A DNA stretch of 64,000 nucleotides from Pseudobdellovibrionaceae bacterium (GTDB taxonomy: Bacteria; Bdellovibrionota; Bdellovibrionia; Bdellovibrionales; Bdellovibrionaceae). The notes beneath the pieces were generated by a model. The model saw only the letters and a program-made list of their open reading frames with translations, was not told the DNA's origin and ran no database searches. The position numbers were made by a program, and so were the translations under genes. Shown here piece after piece: positions 42,987-52,665 of the stretch. Within the stretch, counting starts at the first letter, position 1; every line of letters starts with the position of its first letter. Where the stretch lies: the NCBI GenBank assembly GCA_016719575.1, contig JADJYV010000006.1, positions 310,001 to 374,000 on the forward strand. Direction: 5' to 3'.

Positions 42987-44080
42987 TGAGAGCTCTCTCG
43001 ATCCGCAAAAAGCCTCTTTCTTGCCACTAAAATTTGTCGTTCCTTATAGGCTTCGTGCTCTGAGGGCCCCGACAAAATTGATTGATGGGCGACCTCGTCC
43101 ATAATTTGAATTTCAAAAGGATAAAAAAAACTAAAAGGCACTTTTCCCTCTTGGGGTTCAATACGGATTAATTTGCGGGTAATAAACTTAATAAACCGGT
43201 AGTCTTCGCCTGAAAAATAGTTCTCTTTGCGAAACAACTGTGATCCCCCAGACTCCTTAAGCTTTTGAGAAAAAATCTTATTGAGTTCATCTTCAGAATA
43301 GTCTTTCTTGGACTCCATCAACTCTTTGCACGTCTGAACAAAAAGATCCACGGGATAAACATTGTTCGAGCTCTGATCTGGCATAATGTGCGGAAAACTC
43401 ATAACATTTTCTTCAACCAAAAAACGAATAACCTGAAAACAATCAAATAAAGAGCGGGTTATAAATCTCACTCCTAGCTTATCAAAGATTTTCAAAGCCA
43501 ACGCATCTGGTTTTGCTAGCAGCTTAATGACCGTGCTGGCCGAAGTCTTAAACGGCTTCACCTCAAAACCTAGCAATTCTATCGGCGGCCGCTCCGTACC
43601 TTTAAGGTAAGCTTTATGAGTGGTTCCATCATGATAGATACAGCGCTGAAAGGGCGTCAGGATTTGACTCTGAATTTCTTCGCTAAAACTCGAAAAAAGA
43701 TCATTCTCCGTGTGAACGTAGACATGCATGCAACGCAAAATAGCACAGGACCACTTTTGCAAACGGCGTTCAGACTCTTCACGCGAACTTGCAAGCAATA
43801 GCAGACGGCGAATGTCTCCAAGAGACTTTCTTTCACGCAATAATTCTGGAATCTCGTTGATGTCAAAACCTAGTTTTTCAACAATTAAAACCAAAGCGCG
43901 GCGATGATAATACCAAATATTTTCATGATCCTGGGGGTTTCCAAAATCAAAGCCATAGCTAAGCAGAAAGGATGTGGCCTGCTCCATAGATCTAATATTT
44001 AAGCGCGGAGAGTCAATGGCAGACCGCCCTCCCGCAACTGAATTCAGAACATCCTGATCAAACAAAAATCTTTGAGGCAT
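42983..44080 (-). CDS. RelA/SpoT-like domain protein, uncharacterised
   Basis: 365 residues without signal or membrane helix. The middle and C-terminal part follows the (p)ppGpp-synthetase fold pattern: KTSASTVIKLLAKPD and KIFDKLGVRFITRSLFDCFQVI (compare the D/G-[IV]R-[FI] strand with the DCY helix of RelA) and later FEIQIMDEVAHQSI near 315-330 followed by a YKERQ segment (compare EVQIRT...H). This is pattern matching by eye, not an alignment. The first ~150 residues are helical and of unknown role. It overlaps the acyltransferase gene by four bases, so a link to lipid synthesis is suggested. Confidence 0.6.
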   Translation of the reverse strand: MPQRFLFDQDVLNSVAGGRSAIDSPRLNIRSMEQATSFLLSYGFDFGNPQDHENIWYYHRRALVLIVEKLGFDINEIPELLRERKSLGDIRRLLLLASSREESERRLQKWSCAILRCMHVYVHTENDLFSSFSEEIQSQILTPFQRCIYHDGTTHKAYLKGTERPPIELLGFEVKPFKTSASTVIKLLAKPDALALKIFDKLGVRFITRSLFDCFQVIRFLVEENVMSFPHIMPDQSSNNVYPVDLFVQTCKELMESKKDYSEDELNKIFSQKLKESGGSQLFRKENYFSGEDYRFIKFITRKLIRIEPQEGKVPFSFFYPFEIQIMDEVAHQSILSGPSEHEAYKERQILVARKRLFADRESSQ

Positions 44081-44144
44081 TATTTTAAGTTAATCTCTAT
44101 GAGGAGCTTGGGAGCAAGTAAAAACGCAAGGTGACTATGATCAC

Positions 44145-44804
44145 TTAGTAGGCAAAGCTTGCAGTCGGAATAGAAAAATCGCCCAAAAAACCCGAGGCGG
44201 GGCTATTACTGTTGAAGTTTTCGTAATTTTGATAGCTCACATTTCCTGTTGTCATTGTTTGGCTTAAATTTCCGGTCAAATTGATTTCACCAACTTCATC
44301 TTTGAATTGAAGATTAAAACTTTTTTCTGCCACAATCACTCGTCCGGCAGCCGCACCTGTAAATTGGATCACATAGGGTTCAATCGGTTCGTTGTTAGAA
44401 TTGTTCGTCCCCACAAAGGAATCATAAATCGTGATTTTCAAGTTGCTTTGCGACAAATTTACCGCCCCCGAAGACACATCATAGCTAATTCGACCTTCGA
44501 TGGCTACGCAGGTTTGAGTCGCTGTTTTTGACCCCTCAATGGCTCCGAAATAAGAAGGATCCACCGTCGCCGAAATGAGGCCCTTGACTCTTTGCTCAAA
44601 GGAAGCTCCTTGATTGCTCGTTGATTCATAGATGCGACCGTTGTGACTCTTGCATGAAGTGCCACTCACCGCCCCCGCACCGACTAAACCCTCAGCGCTT
44701 CGGGCTCCGACAGAGGTGGTTTTTGCAGAGGAACAGGCTGTCAATACGACCGCTAAGGCCATCGACATCGTCCATTTTTTAATATTTGAGAACACCATAC
44801 TCAC
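44145..44804 (-). CDS. Lipoprotein of unknown function
   Basis: 219 residues. Signal with lipobox VLTAC (Cys about 24). The mature protein is beta-rich with two conserved-looking Cys (SGTSCKSHNGRIYES, TQTCVAIEG). No family recognised. The start may be Met1 or Met3. It stands alone on the minus strand. Confidence 0.7.
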   Translation of the reverse strand: MSMVFSNIKKWTMSMALAVVLTACSSAKTTSVGARSAEGLVGAGAVSGTSCKSHNGRIYESTSNQGASFEQRVKGLISATVDPSYFGAIEGSKTATQTCVAIEGRISYDVSSGAVNLSQSNLKITIYDSFVGTNNSNNEPIEPYVIQFTGAAAGRVIVAEKSFNLQFKDEVGEINLTGNLSQTMTTGNVSYQNYENFNSNSPASGFLGDFSIPTASFAY

Positions 44805-44985
44805 CTCTGTCTACCTCTAGGAGAGGCAAAGATCAGACCAATGAAGGAGGGGCTATTATCCATTAACCGCGCAATGGGCCGTCCCAAGATGAGACTCAGC
44901 ACTGCTGTGACAATTCAGGGAAACGACTGTCGAAAAATCACTCCCAAAGCTTGCCGAGACTGAAGTAAAAAATGCGCCAGGGATT

Positions 44986-46455
44986 CTAACGACCACGCAA
45001 TCGATTTAGCAACTTTTGGGCAAGAACGAAATCAGGTTTTTCTTGAAGACCGGCCTCCAGACTGGCAACAGCCTTGTCTTTCTGTCGCAAACCCAGGTAG
45101 CAGAGAGCTTGCTGGTAATAAAGAGTCGAAGAATAGCGGCTTGGCTTTTCAAGTCCTCGCAGGGTTTGCTCTAGGGCCGCCGGCCAATCCTGCAGGGACA
45201 AATAAAGCTCTGCCAACTTGAGCCGAGCGGCTGCAGAGGTTGGATTTTTTTCTAAGACATCCGCCCACAAGGTTGTGGGATTTTGCCAAACGGCAATACG
45301 CTCAAAGGTTAAAACTGAAAATCCTAAACCTATTGCTATGACGAAGACACTGAAAATACTGAAAGCATTTCTATCCAGCAGGCGTTGTAAAGAATAAAAA
45401 AGCCATAGAAATATAAAACCTATTCCAAAGTACAAGTACCTATCGCTGAAAGAAGAGCTGCTGCCAAAGGGTACGAGCTTTATAAATGGTAAAACAGATA
45501 TCGCGGCGATCACAAACCATTGACGCCAAAAATGGTCTTTCCATAAACCACGCAGGAGACTGATAACAAGCACTGTCATCCAAACTGCAAGCGCCGCAAA
45601 GTCATACCACCTAAAATCATGCTGAAAAGAATCATAAAGAGCCGACAGTTGAAAGGGAGCAAGGAGTTTTCCCAAATAAAACAAAATATTTTGCAACCAA
45701 AAAACGACACGCTCACTTCCTGTGAGGTTCATGCTGGGCACCAAGGTTTCATTCCCCTCCCAATAAAGCACCATAGCAGTGATGCCCGTTGCCAAGGCCC
45801 CTAACCAAAACGGGAGAAGACCTTTCCATGATCTTTTCTGAAAATAAAAAAAATCCAAACTCCACAAAACTACGGGCGTAATGAAAACAATGTGCTTTGT
45901 GAGGAGGCCTACAACAAAAGCTGCCAATGATAAAATGTAATAGGCTTTTTTCTCTTTTTCCCTCCACGAAACATACAGATGGAGACTGCTCAGGTAAAAG
46001 AAAAATGACTGAGGATAGTTTTTAGCGGACATCCAAGCAACAGCTTCCACCTGTAAAGGATGAATGGCGAATAAAAAGGTAGACAGGACCGCCAGTATTC
46101 TATTTTTCTTCATCAACCGTTCAACCAGAAAATAAAAAAGGACTGCATTGCCAAGATGAAGCAGTAAAGACGATAAGTGAAAACACCAAACCTCGGGATA
46201 ACAAATTTGAGAATCCAATGCATAACCGAGCAGTGTAAAAGGGAAATAATTATTTACGAGAATTGAAGAAAAAATCTGCTGGAGATCGAACTGATGAATG
46301 CCCTCAAAAGAGAGATAGTAGGTGTCATCCCAGTTCGTAAAATAGTTAAAAAGAGTCCGGTGAAAAACCACGGCCGAAAATGCGAAGATCGATACAATTG
46401 GAGCCCACCGACTCAATCGTTGCCACATTTTTAAAACGTTAGCAGGCCGACTCAA
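44986..46455 (-). CDS. TMTC-like GT-C glycosyltransferase with C-terminal TPR
   Basis: 489 residues. About ten membrane helices. A catalytic-type acidic pair NWDDTYY lies in the first extracytoplasmic loop (near residue 42), then HPLQVEAVAW and SFSDRYLY, the pattern of TMTC-type mannosyltransferases. The last ~90 residues are TPR-like (SAAARLKLAELYLSLQDWPAALEQTL). Such enzymes use a lipid-linked sugar to glycosylate proteins or glycans on the outer side of the membrane. The start may be further inside. No partner glycosylation gene is adjacent. Confidence 0.82.
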   Translation of the reverse strand: MSRPANVLKMWQRLSRWAPIVSIFAFSAVVFHRTLFNYFTNWDDTYYLSFEGIHQFDLQQIFSSILVNNYFPFTLLGYALDSQICYPEVWCFHLSSLLLHLGNAVLFYFLVERLMKKNRILAVLSTFLFAIHPLQVEAVAWMSAKNYPQSFFFYLSSLHLYVSWREKEKKAYYILSLAAFVVGLLTKHIVFITPVVLWSLDFFYFQKRSWKGLLPFWLGALATGITAMVLYWEGNETLVPSMNLTGSERVVFWLQNILFYLGKLLAPFQLSALYDSFQHDFRWYDFAALAVWMTVLVISLLRGLWKDHFWRQWFVIAAISVLPFIKLVPFGSSSSFSDRYLYFGIGFIFLWLFYSLQRLLDRNAFSIFSVFVIAIGLGFSVLTFERIAVWQNPTTLWADVLEKNPTSAAARLKLAELYLSLQDWPAALEQTLRGLEKPSRYSSTLYYQQALCYLGLRQKDKAVASLEAGLQEKPDFVLAQKLLNRLRGR

Positions 46456-46498
46456 CCAATACTAGCTTTTACAGGATCTTCTAGTCCCTGGCCCGATT

Positions 46499-46528
46499 GA
46501 AAAAAAAAGGAGGATTTTTCAACCCTCC
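46499..46528 (-). terminator. Terminator of the fadJ gene
   Basis: On the minus strand GGAGG/CCTCC stem (46509-46513 with 46524-46528) with a ten-base loop is followed by a run of about nine T. It lies 27 bases after the fadJ stop. Confidence 0.75.
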
Positions 46529-46554
46529 CTCTCCGAAGTAACAACACTACCCAA

Positions 46555-48723
46555 CTAAGACGCAGAATAAGTGTAGAACTTTTTATTCGCCTTCGCCAAG
46601 TCCTTTAATGGATTTGCAGGCCGGAGTCTTGCGGCATTTCTTTGCACCGCATATTCAGCTAGCTGCGTCTCAATATAGGTTAAACCCACGCTGTCGGCAT
46701 ACTTTAGCAGCCCGCCCCTAAAGGGAGGAAAGCCTGTCCCCATAATCATTGCCAAATCGACCTCGTGCGGGGTCTCTACAATTTTATCTTCGATTAAAGC
46801 TCTCGAACACTCGTTAACCATTGCAAAAACGCCGCGCTCAACACACTCTTTATTGCTTAAAGTGTTTGTTGGAGTATTAAGACCAAGGTCTTGATAGACC
46901 TCAGAATCGACACCGAGCCTCTTGCCGTCACTTGCATATTTGTAAAATCCTTTTCCGTTCTTTTTGCCTAGCCGCCCACTCTTCTCAAGGCCTTCCATGC
47001 AACTTGCAATCTCGATACGTTCCCCGAAGGCCTTACGAAAAATTTTTAAAACCTTCATACAAACATCGAGACCCACCTCGTCCATCAACGCAAAAGGTCC
47101 CATGGGCATCCCAAACTCTTTAACGTAGGCCTTGTCGACAAAACCAATGTCCATTCCGTCTTGCAGCAAAAAGGCGGCTTCTGCCATATATGGCAAGAGA
47201 AGTCTATTAACTAAAAATCCAGGCCCGTCCTTAACAACCACGGGCATTTTGCCCATTTTTTTAGACAACTCAAAAATCGTTGCAACGGTTTCATCACTCG
47301 ATTTTTCTCCGCGAATGACTTCTACGAGTGGCATTTTATTAACAGGATTAAAAAAATGCATTCCAACAAAGTACTCGGGACGAGGGTGCCCCTTCGCCAT
47401 CTCTGTAACACTCAAAGAACTTGTATTTGTCGCAATTATTGCATCTTGCCGCATCTTAGTAGCACATTCACCAATAACTTTTTGTTTGATTGCCATGTCT
47501 TCCACGATGGCCTCGACGACGACATCCATGGTGCCAAAACCCGAATAGTCTGTTGTCCCAGAAACCAAGTCAACTTTCTGTCGAAATTGATATTTGTCTA
47601 TTGATTTACGCTTTAGTAGCTTCAGCCAAAGATCGCTCGCGTGCTTTAGACCCTTACCAAGCGCTTCCAAATTGAGATCCTTCATGCGCACGTCAATACC
47701 CTTGTCTGCCGCCACATAGGCAATCCCGCCCCCCATTGTACCCGCTCCCAAAATTCCAAGACGACGAACTTCTCGAGACTTAACGTCCTTTCCGACCACG
47801 CCGCTGGTTTTTTTGACCATTTCAGTGAGATAAAAAACATGGATCAGGTTTTTACTGATCTCGGACGTCCCAAGTTCGGCAAAACACTCTCGCTCAACCT
47901 TCAAAGCCTTTTCACGATCATTCCATCCATAGGTTTTTTGCACCACCTCAAGGGCCTTCAATGGCGCCGGATAGTGACCATGGGTTGCTTGTAAAACTCC
48001 CTCTTTAGCTTTTTTAAAGACAATCCCTCGTCCCAAAAATCCTTCAAGAATTTTATTTACAGCTCCTTTTGGACGGAATTTCTTTTCAGCCTTACCGGCG
48101 TTTTTAGATATCAATTCTTTACTCCACTTCAGTGATTCCTCGCCCAAAATCGCTGGATGGACCATGCGATCAATCAATCCCATTTTTAATGCTTTTTTTG
48201 CATTCACGGATTTGCCAGCAAGGATAATATCCAATGAGGCTTGAAGCCCAATTAATTTCGGCAGCCTAATGCTGCCACCAAAACCAGGCAAAATACCCAA
48301 CTGAACTTCGGGCAAACCTATTTTCGTCGAAGAATCCTCGGTCGCCATGCGGTAATCACATGCAAGAGCAAACTCGCAGCCCCCGCCCAAGCACGCCCCA
48401 TGAATCGCCGCGATGGTTAACATGGGTAAATCCTCAATCTTGTTCATAATCTCCTGGCCAGCATTCACCGCAGCCAACACCTCTTCGTGTGTCTTCAGCT
48501 TTTGGATCTCATCAATATCAGCACCCGCGATAAATATTTTGGGTTTTTTAGATACAAAAATCACGGCCTTGTATGTTGATTTTGCCAACTCAGCGATCAC
48601 CTCTTTGAGGCGCAACATGACGGGAGTGGAAAGTTTATTGACCTTTTCTCCTTCTAAATCCAACTCAACTACAGCGACGTCGCCTTGTGGAACAATCCTA
48701 ATGCTACTTTGCATATCAGCCAT
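46555..48723 (-). CDS. fadJ: Fatty-acid oxidation complex alpha subunit (FadJ/FadB-like)
   Basis: About 722 residues from the ATG at 48723, which follows the thiolase stop by one base. Residues 1-~190 are crotonase (FIAGADIDEIQ, GGCEFALACDY, LPEVQLGILPGFGG with both Glu) and the centre and C-terminus are the 3-hydroxyacyl-CoA dehydrogenase (LGILGAGTMGGGIAY, HFFNPVNKMPLVEVI, GPFALMDEVGLD). Hydratase plus dehydrogenase of beta-oxidation, paired with the thiolase upstream. Confidence 0.94.
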   Translation of the reverse strand: MADMQSSIRIVPQGDVAVVELDLEGEKVNKLSTPVMLRLKEVIAELAKSTYKAVIFVSKKPKIFIAGADIDEIQKLKTHEEVLAAVNAGQEIMNKIEDLPMLTIAAIHGACLGGGCEFALACDYRMATEDSSTKIGLPEVQLGILPGFGGSIRLPKLIGLQASLDIILAGKSVNAKKALKMGLIDRMVHPAILGEESLKWSKELISKNAGKAEKKFRPKGAVNKILEGFLGRGIVFKKAKEGVLQATHGHYPAPLKALEVVQKTYGWNDREKALKVERECFAELGTSEISKNLIHVFYLTEMVKKTSGVVGKDVKSREVRRLGILGAGTMGGGIAYVAADKGIDVRMKDLNLEALGKGLKHASDLWLKLLKRKSIDKYQFRQKVDLVSGTTDYSGFGTMDVVVEAIVEDMAIKQKVIGECATKMRQDAIIATNTSSLSVTEMAKGHPRPEYFVGMHFFNPVNKMPLVEVIRGEKSSDETVATIFELSKKMGKMPVVVKDGPGFLVNRLLLPYMAEAAFLLQDGMDIGFVDKAYVKEFGMPMGPFALMDEVGLDVCMKVLKIFRKAFGERIEIASCMEGLEKSGRLGKKNGKGFYKYASDGKRLGVDSEVYQDLGLNTPTNTLSNKECVERGVFAMVNECSRALIEDKIVETPHEVDLAMIMGTGFPPFRGGLLKYADSVGLTYIETQLAEYAVQRNAARLRPANPLKDLAKANKKFYTYSAS

Positions 48724-48724
48724 A

Positions 48725-50071
48725 TTATGCCTCTCTCTCAATAATCATCGAACCACCCTGGCCGCCACCAATGCACAAAGTTGCAAGCCCGTATTGAACA
48801 TTTCTCCGCTTCATTTCTTTCATTAATGTTAACACCAGGCGAGTCCCAGTGGCTCCGACAGGGTGACCTACAGCGATAGCCCCACCATTGACATTCAATT
48901 GATCCATATTAATTTCACCAACTTTTTTCGCTAAACCTAGTTTTTCTTGGGCAAACCTGTCCGAACCAAGGGCCTTCACGCAAGATAAAACCTGAGCAGC
49001 AAAAGCTTCGTTGAGTTCAATCAAACCAATATCTTTTAATTCAAGTTTTGCGCGTTTGAGTGCAAGTGGCGTCGAATACGCAGGACCAAGCCCCATGCGT
49101 TCAGGCTCAAGTCCGGCAAAGCCATATGACAATATTCGTGCAACGGCCTTATAACCTAAGCTCTCCGCTTTCTCTCGAGACATTAAAAGCACCATGGCCG
49201 CACCATCAGTAATCGGGCACGAGTTCCCAGCAGTAATCGTTCCTGTTTGCTTGTCAAAAAATGGCTTCAGCTTAGCCAGGGCCTCCAGCGTTTGACTCTC
49301 CCGAGGTCCAAAATCTTCAACAAGTATTTCCTTGTAGTCTGGCGGCAAAAAGGTCGGAACAATTTCTTCTTTAATCTTGTCTTTATTTTTTGAAGCCAGC
49401 AGATGTGAACGCAAAGAAAATTCGTCCTGTGCTTGACGACTCAAGCCCCACTCTTTGGCTAGCAGCTCTGCTGTTTGCCCCATATTAATTCCGACAAAAG
49501 GGTCCGTCAGCCCTTGCATTACAGAGACAACTGGAAAGTACTCGTCTCGATAATTCCCCTGCAAAAGGGCACGAATTTGTTTAAGATCCGCCTTGAAAAG
49601 CTGCCACAAAAGAGGCAGAGCTTGCTTTGGCCCCTTTGCCGCAAAAAGCTTATCAAACACACCTTGAATTCGCGCCGGCAATAGCGTTGGCATCTGAGAC
49701 ATATTCTCGACTCCGCCGGCAATCACAACATCCATCGTACCAGACCTAATTTTTTCGTAACCATTTGAAATACTCTCAAGAGCCGACGCACAGTTGCGAT
49801 GAACTGTATAAGCGGAGGTCTTCTGTGGTATGCCCGCCCCCAGCGCCACCACTCGCGAAATATTGACCGCATCCACCGGGTTTCCGGTGTTACCGATAAT
49901 AACCTCGTCCACCAAATTCACATCTAAATTGGCGCGAGCGATCATCTCTTTAAGCGCGACTCGTCCCAGCTCCGCTGGGTGCATCGATTTCAATTTTGTT
50001 CCAGATTTTGCAAACGGGGTTCGAACCCCTTCAACAATCACGACATCACGCGGGCTTTTCTGCGAGCTCAT
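48725..50071 (-). CDS. Acetyl-CoA acyltransferase (thiolase, FadI/FadA-like)
   Basis: About 448 residues from the ATG at 50071 (AAGGTG five bases upstream; earlier in-frame ATG at 50146 lacks a site and homology). Catalytic Cys in HRNCASALES, His in GGAIAVGHPVGATG and the second Cys in CIGGGQGGS are all present. Thiolytic cleavage of 3-ketoacyl-CoA. The ~110-residue insertion (LPARIQGVFDKLF... to VSVMQGLTDPF) is typical of the FadI form. Coupled to fadJ. Confidence 0.93.
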   Translation of the reverse strand: MSSQKSPRDVVIVEGVRTPFAKSGTKLKSMHPAELGRVALKEMIARANLDVNLVDEVIIGNTGNPVDAVNISRVVALGAGIPQKTSAYTVHRNCASALESISNGYEKIRSGTMDVVIAGGVENMSQMPTLLPARIQGVFDKLFAAKGPKQALPLLWQLFKADLKQIRALLQGNYRDEYFPVVSVMQGLTDPFVGINMGQTAELLAKEWGLSRQAQDEFSLRSHLLASKNKDKIKEEIVPTFLPPDYKEILVEDFGPRESQTLEALAKLKPFFDKQTGTITAGNSCPITDGAAMVLLMSREKAESLGYKAVARILSYGFAGLEPERMGLGPAYSTPLALKRAKLELKDIGLIELNEAFAAQVLSCVKALGSDRFAQEKLGLAKKVGEINMDQLNVNGGAIAVGHPVGATGTRLVLTLMKEMKRRNVQYGLATLCIGGGQGGSMIIEREA

Positions 50072-50184
50072 TGGCACCTTCTTTCGATCAAATATATAAA
50101 ATGATACAGATTTATAGGCAGGGGTCCAAGCTCTTTTCCGAGACAAAAATACGAATATTCCTCAACGCAGCACAGTTCGATAGA

Positions 50185-50213
50185 TTGACCCCTCTTACGG
50201 ACCTTTGTACATT
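50185..50213 (+). promoter_or_regulatory. Promoter of the malic enzyme gene
   Basis: TTGACC (50185-50190), a 17-base spacer and TACATT (50208-50213), 54 bases upstream of the ATG. Confidence 0.5.
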
Positions 50214-50267
50214 GAAGGCTCGTTTTTTTAGCTAGCTTGCATACTAAGTAAGCACTGGAGTTTACAC

Positions 50268-52589
50268 ATGAGCGCATCCGATTCAACGATGGGGAATTTC
50301 GATAAAGAGGCTCTCGAGTATCACGCCAAAGGAAAGCTCGGTAAAATCGAAATCACCTCAAGCAAGCCCTGCAATACTGAGAAAGCACTGTCTCTCGCCT
50401 ATTCCCCCGGCGTTGCCGCTCCCTGCAAAGCAATTGCAAAGGATGCAAGCAAAGTTTACGACTACACCAGCAAAGGTAATTTGGTCGCGGTAATCTCAAA
50501 TGGCACAGCGGTTTTGGGACTTGGCAATATTGGCCCCCTCGCCGCAAAACCCGTCATGGAAGGAAAGGGAATTCTTTTTAAGCAATTTGCCGGCATCGAT
50601 GTCTTTGATATTGAAATGAAGAATGATTCTACTGCCGAACTGATAGCTGCTATCAAAGCTCTCGAACCAACCTTCGGCGGGATTAATCTCGAAGACATTA
50701 AAGCTCCAGAATGTTTTGAAGTAGAAGAAACTTTAAAAAAAGAGATGAAGATTCCGGTCTTTCATGATGACCAACACGGAACTGCGATCGTCTCTGGAGC
50801 CGCTCTTCTTAATGCCTGCCACGTGACCAAACGAAAACTCAGCGAGATCCGCCTTGTCGTCAATGGTGCCGGAGCCTCAGCTGTCGCCTGCTCAAATATT
50901 TTTATTTCTCTAGGACTTAAGCGGGAAAACCTCACGATGTGTGACACACAAGGAGTCATCTATAAGGGGCGCAAAGAGGGTATGAATAAATACAAGGAAG
51001 CCTTTGCCGTTGACACCGAGAATCGCACTTTGAGCGAGGCCCTGCGAGGAGCCGATGTTTTTATTGGCCTTTCTGCGGCGGGCGCACTCACTCCTGAGAT
51101 GCTCATCGGCATGGCTAAGAATCCAATTATTTTTGCTATGGCAAATCCAGATCCTGAAATCGAACCGGCAAAAGCAAAAGCGGTACGTCCAGACGTGATC
51201 GTTGCAACCGGTCGATCTGATTTTCCGAACCAAGTGAATAACGTTTTAGGCTTTCCGAGCATTTTTCGCGGCGCTCTTGACACTCGCTCCACCCAAATCA
51301 ACGAAGAAATGAAGCTGGCCGCAGTTCACGCTCTGGCCATGCTGGCGCGCGAAGAGGTTCCTGATAAAGTTTCAGACTCGTACGGCGGACAAAGTTTCAA
51401 ATTTGGACCAGAGTATTTGATCCCAAAGCCTTTCGACACCCGTGTGCTTTTAAAAGTTGCTCCCGCTGTCGCGAAAGCCGCCATGGAGTCAGGAGTTGCG
51501 CAAATACAAATTACCGATTGGGGCGCCTATCATGATCGCCTTGAAGCTATTCAAGGTCCTTCAAAAGTATTTATTCGCTCGGCGATGCATAAAGTTCGCC
51601 AAGCGATCAATGCCCAAGGCGGACAGCTACCCAAAATTATTTTTCCAGAAGGCCACAGTACAAAAATATTAAAGGCCCTGCGTACGATCGTTGAAGAAGG
51701 AATTTGTCAGCCAATTCTTTTGGGCTACCCTGAACGTATTCGCGAAAAAATGAAGCTGATGGATTTAACCGACGCACTTAAAGAAATTGAGGTGATTCAT
51801 CCGGCTACCCACCCCAAGTATAAAGATTACGCCAAAGAGCTTTTCAATCGCCGCAGTCGCAAAGGTGTTAATTATCGAGAGTCCGAGCGTTTGATGGCTG
51901 ACCCTAATTATTTCGCTTCGATGATGGTGATGATGGGAGATGCTGATGGCATGATCAACGGCGCCTCTCAAAACTACGCAGATGCAGTAAGGCCTATTTT
52001 GCACACGATTGGGGTTTCGAAAGAGTCTGTCCCGGCAGGACTTAATTTGGTTTTGCTCGAAGATCGATTTTTATTGCTTGCGGACACCACCGTCAACGTA
52101 GACCCCAGCGCCGAACAGTGTGCGGTGATTGCCTTGCAAGCAGCCCGTATCGCAGAATACTTTGGTGTCGAGCCTCGGGTTGCGATGCTAAGCTACTCCA
52201 ACTTTTCAGGCAGTGCGGGAACCCCTAATAAAATGAAAAAAGCCGCAGAACTCGTCGCCGCTTACCGGCCTGATTTGCAAGTGGATGGGGACATTCAAGC
52301 TGATACTGCGGTCAATATGGAAATTATGAAAAGAATTTCTCCGTTTGCCCACCTCAAAGAGGGCGCAAACATTCTGATTTTCCCGAACTTAGAATCCAGC
52401 AATATATGCTACAAGTTGCTTCAGCAAGTTGGAAAAGTCGAAGTCATTGGTCCCTTTTTGATGGGAGTTCGTAGATCTGCTAATGTCCTTCAACGGAGCA
52501 CCACCGTCGAAGCAATTATCAACTCGGTGGTTTTAACGACCTTAGAGGCCATGTTCATTAAGGAGCGTTTAAAGGCGAAAAATGGATGA
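50268..52589 (+). CDS. maeB: NADP-malic enzyme fused to phosphotransacetylase-like domain
   Basis: 773 residues, the usual MaeB length. Residues ~10-430 are malic enzyme (AYSPGVAAPCKAI, VAVISNGTAVLGLGNIGP, HDDQHGTA, VVNGAGASAVAC). Residues ~445-773 are a phosphate acetyltransferase-like domain (KIIFPEGHSTKILKAL, NFSGSAGTPNK) that regulates MaeB by acetyl-CoA rather than catalysing. It converts malate to pyruvate and CO2 with NADPH. Confidence 0.94.
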   Translation: MSASDSTMGNFDKEALEYHAKGKLGKIEITSSKPCNTEKALSLAYSPGVAAPCKAIAKDASKVYDYTSKGNLVAVISNGTAVLGLGNIGPLAAKPVMEGKGILFKQFAGIDVFDIEMKNDSTAELIAAIKALEPTFGGINLEDIKAPECFEVEETLKKEMKIPVFHDDQHGTAIVSGAALLNACHVTKRKLSEIRLVVNGAGASAVACSNIFISLGLKRENLTMCDTQGVIYKGRKEGMNKYKEAFAVDTENRTLSEALRGADVFIGLSAAGALTPEMLIGMAKNPIIFAMANPDPEIEPAKAKAVRPDVIVATGRSDFPNQVNNVLGFPSIFRGALDTRSTQINEEMKLAAVHALAMLAREEVPDKVSDSYGGQSFKFGPEYLIPKPFDTRVLLKVAPAVAKAAMESGVAQIQITDWGAYHDRLEAIQGPSKVFIRSAMHKVRQAINAQGGQLPKIIFPEGHSTKILKALRTIVEEGICQPILLGYPERIREKMKLMDLTDALKEIEVIHPATHPKYKDYAKELFNRRSRKGVNYRESERLMADPNYFASMMVMMGDADGMINGASQNYADAVRPILHTIGVSKESVPAGLNLVLLEDRFLLLADTTVNVDPSAEQCAVIALQAARIAEYFGVEPRVAMLSYSNFSGSAGTPNKMKKAAELVAAYRPDLQVDGDIQADTAVNMEIMKRISPFAHLKEGANILIFPNLESSNICYKLLQQVGKVEVIGPFLMGVRRSANVLQRSTTVEAIINSVVLTTLEAMFIKERLKAKNG

Positions 52590-52612
52590 CCTTCGCTATT
52601 TTTTACTTTTAA

Positions 52613-52641
52613 TTGCCATCAAACCTAGCTAGACTTATAGG
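52613..52641 (+). promoter_or_regulatory. Promoter of hflX
   Basis: TTGCCA (52613-52618), a 17-base spacer and TATAGG (52636-52641), about 24 bases upstream of the TTG start and just before the AAGGAG site. Confidence 0.55.
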
Positions 52642-52665
52642 TGTAAGCCAAGGAGATGTGCGAAT

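Noticed and set aside
44841..44966. Plus-strand ORF of about 41 codons in the gap between the lipoprotein and the TMTC-like gene
   Set aside because: No ribosome site, no recognisable protein features, probably chance.
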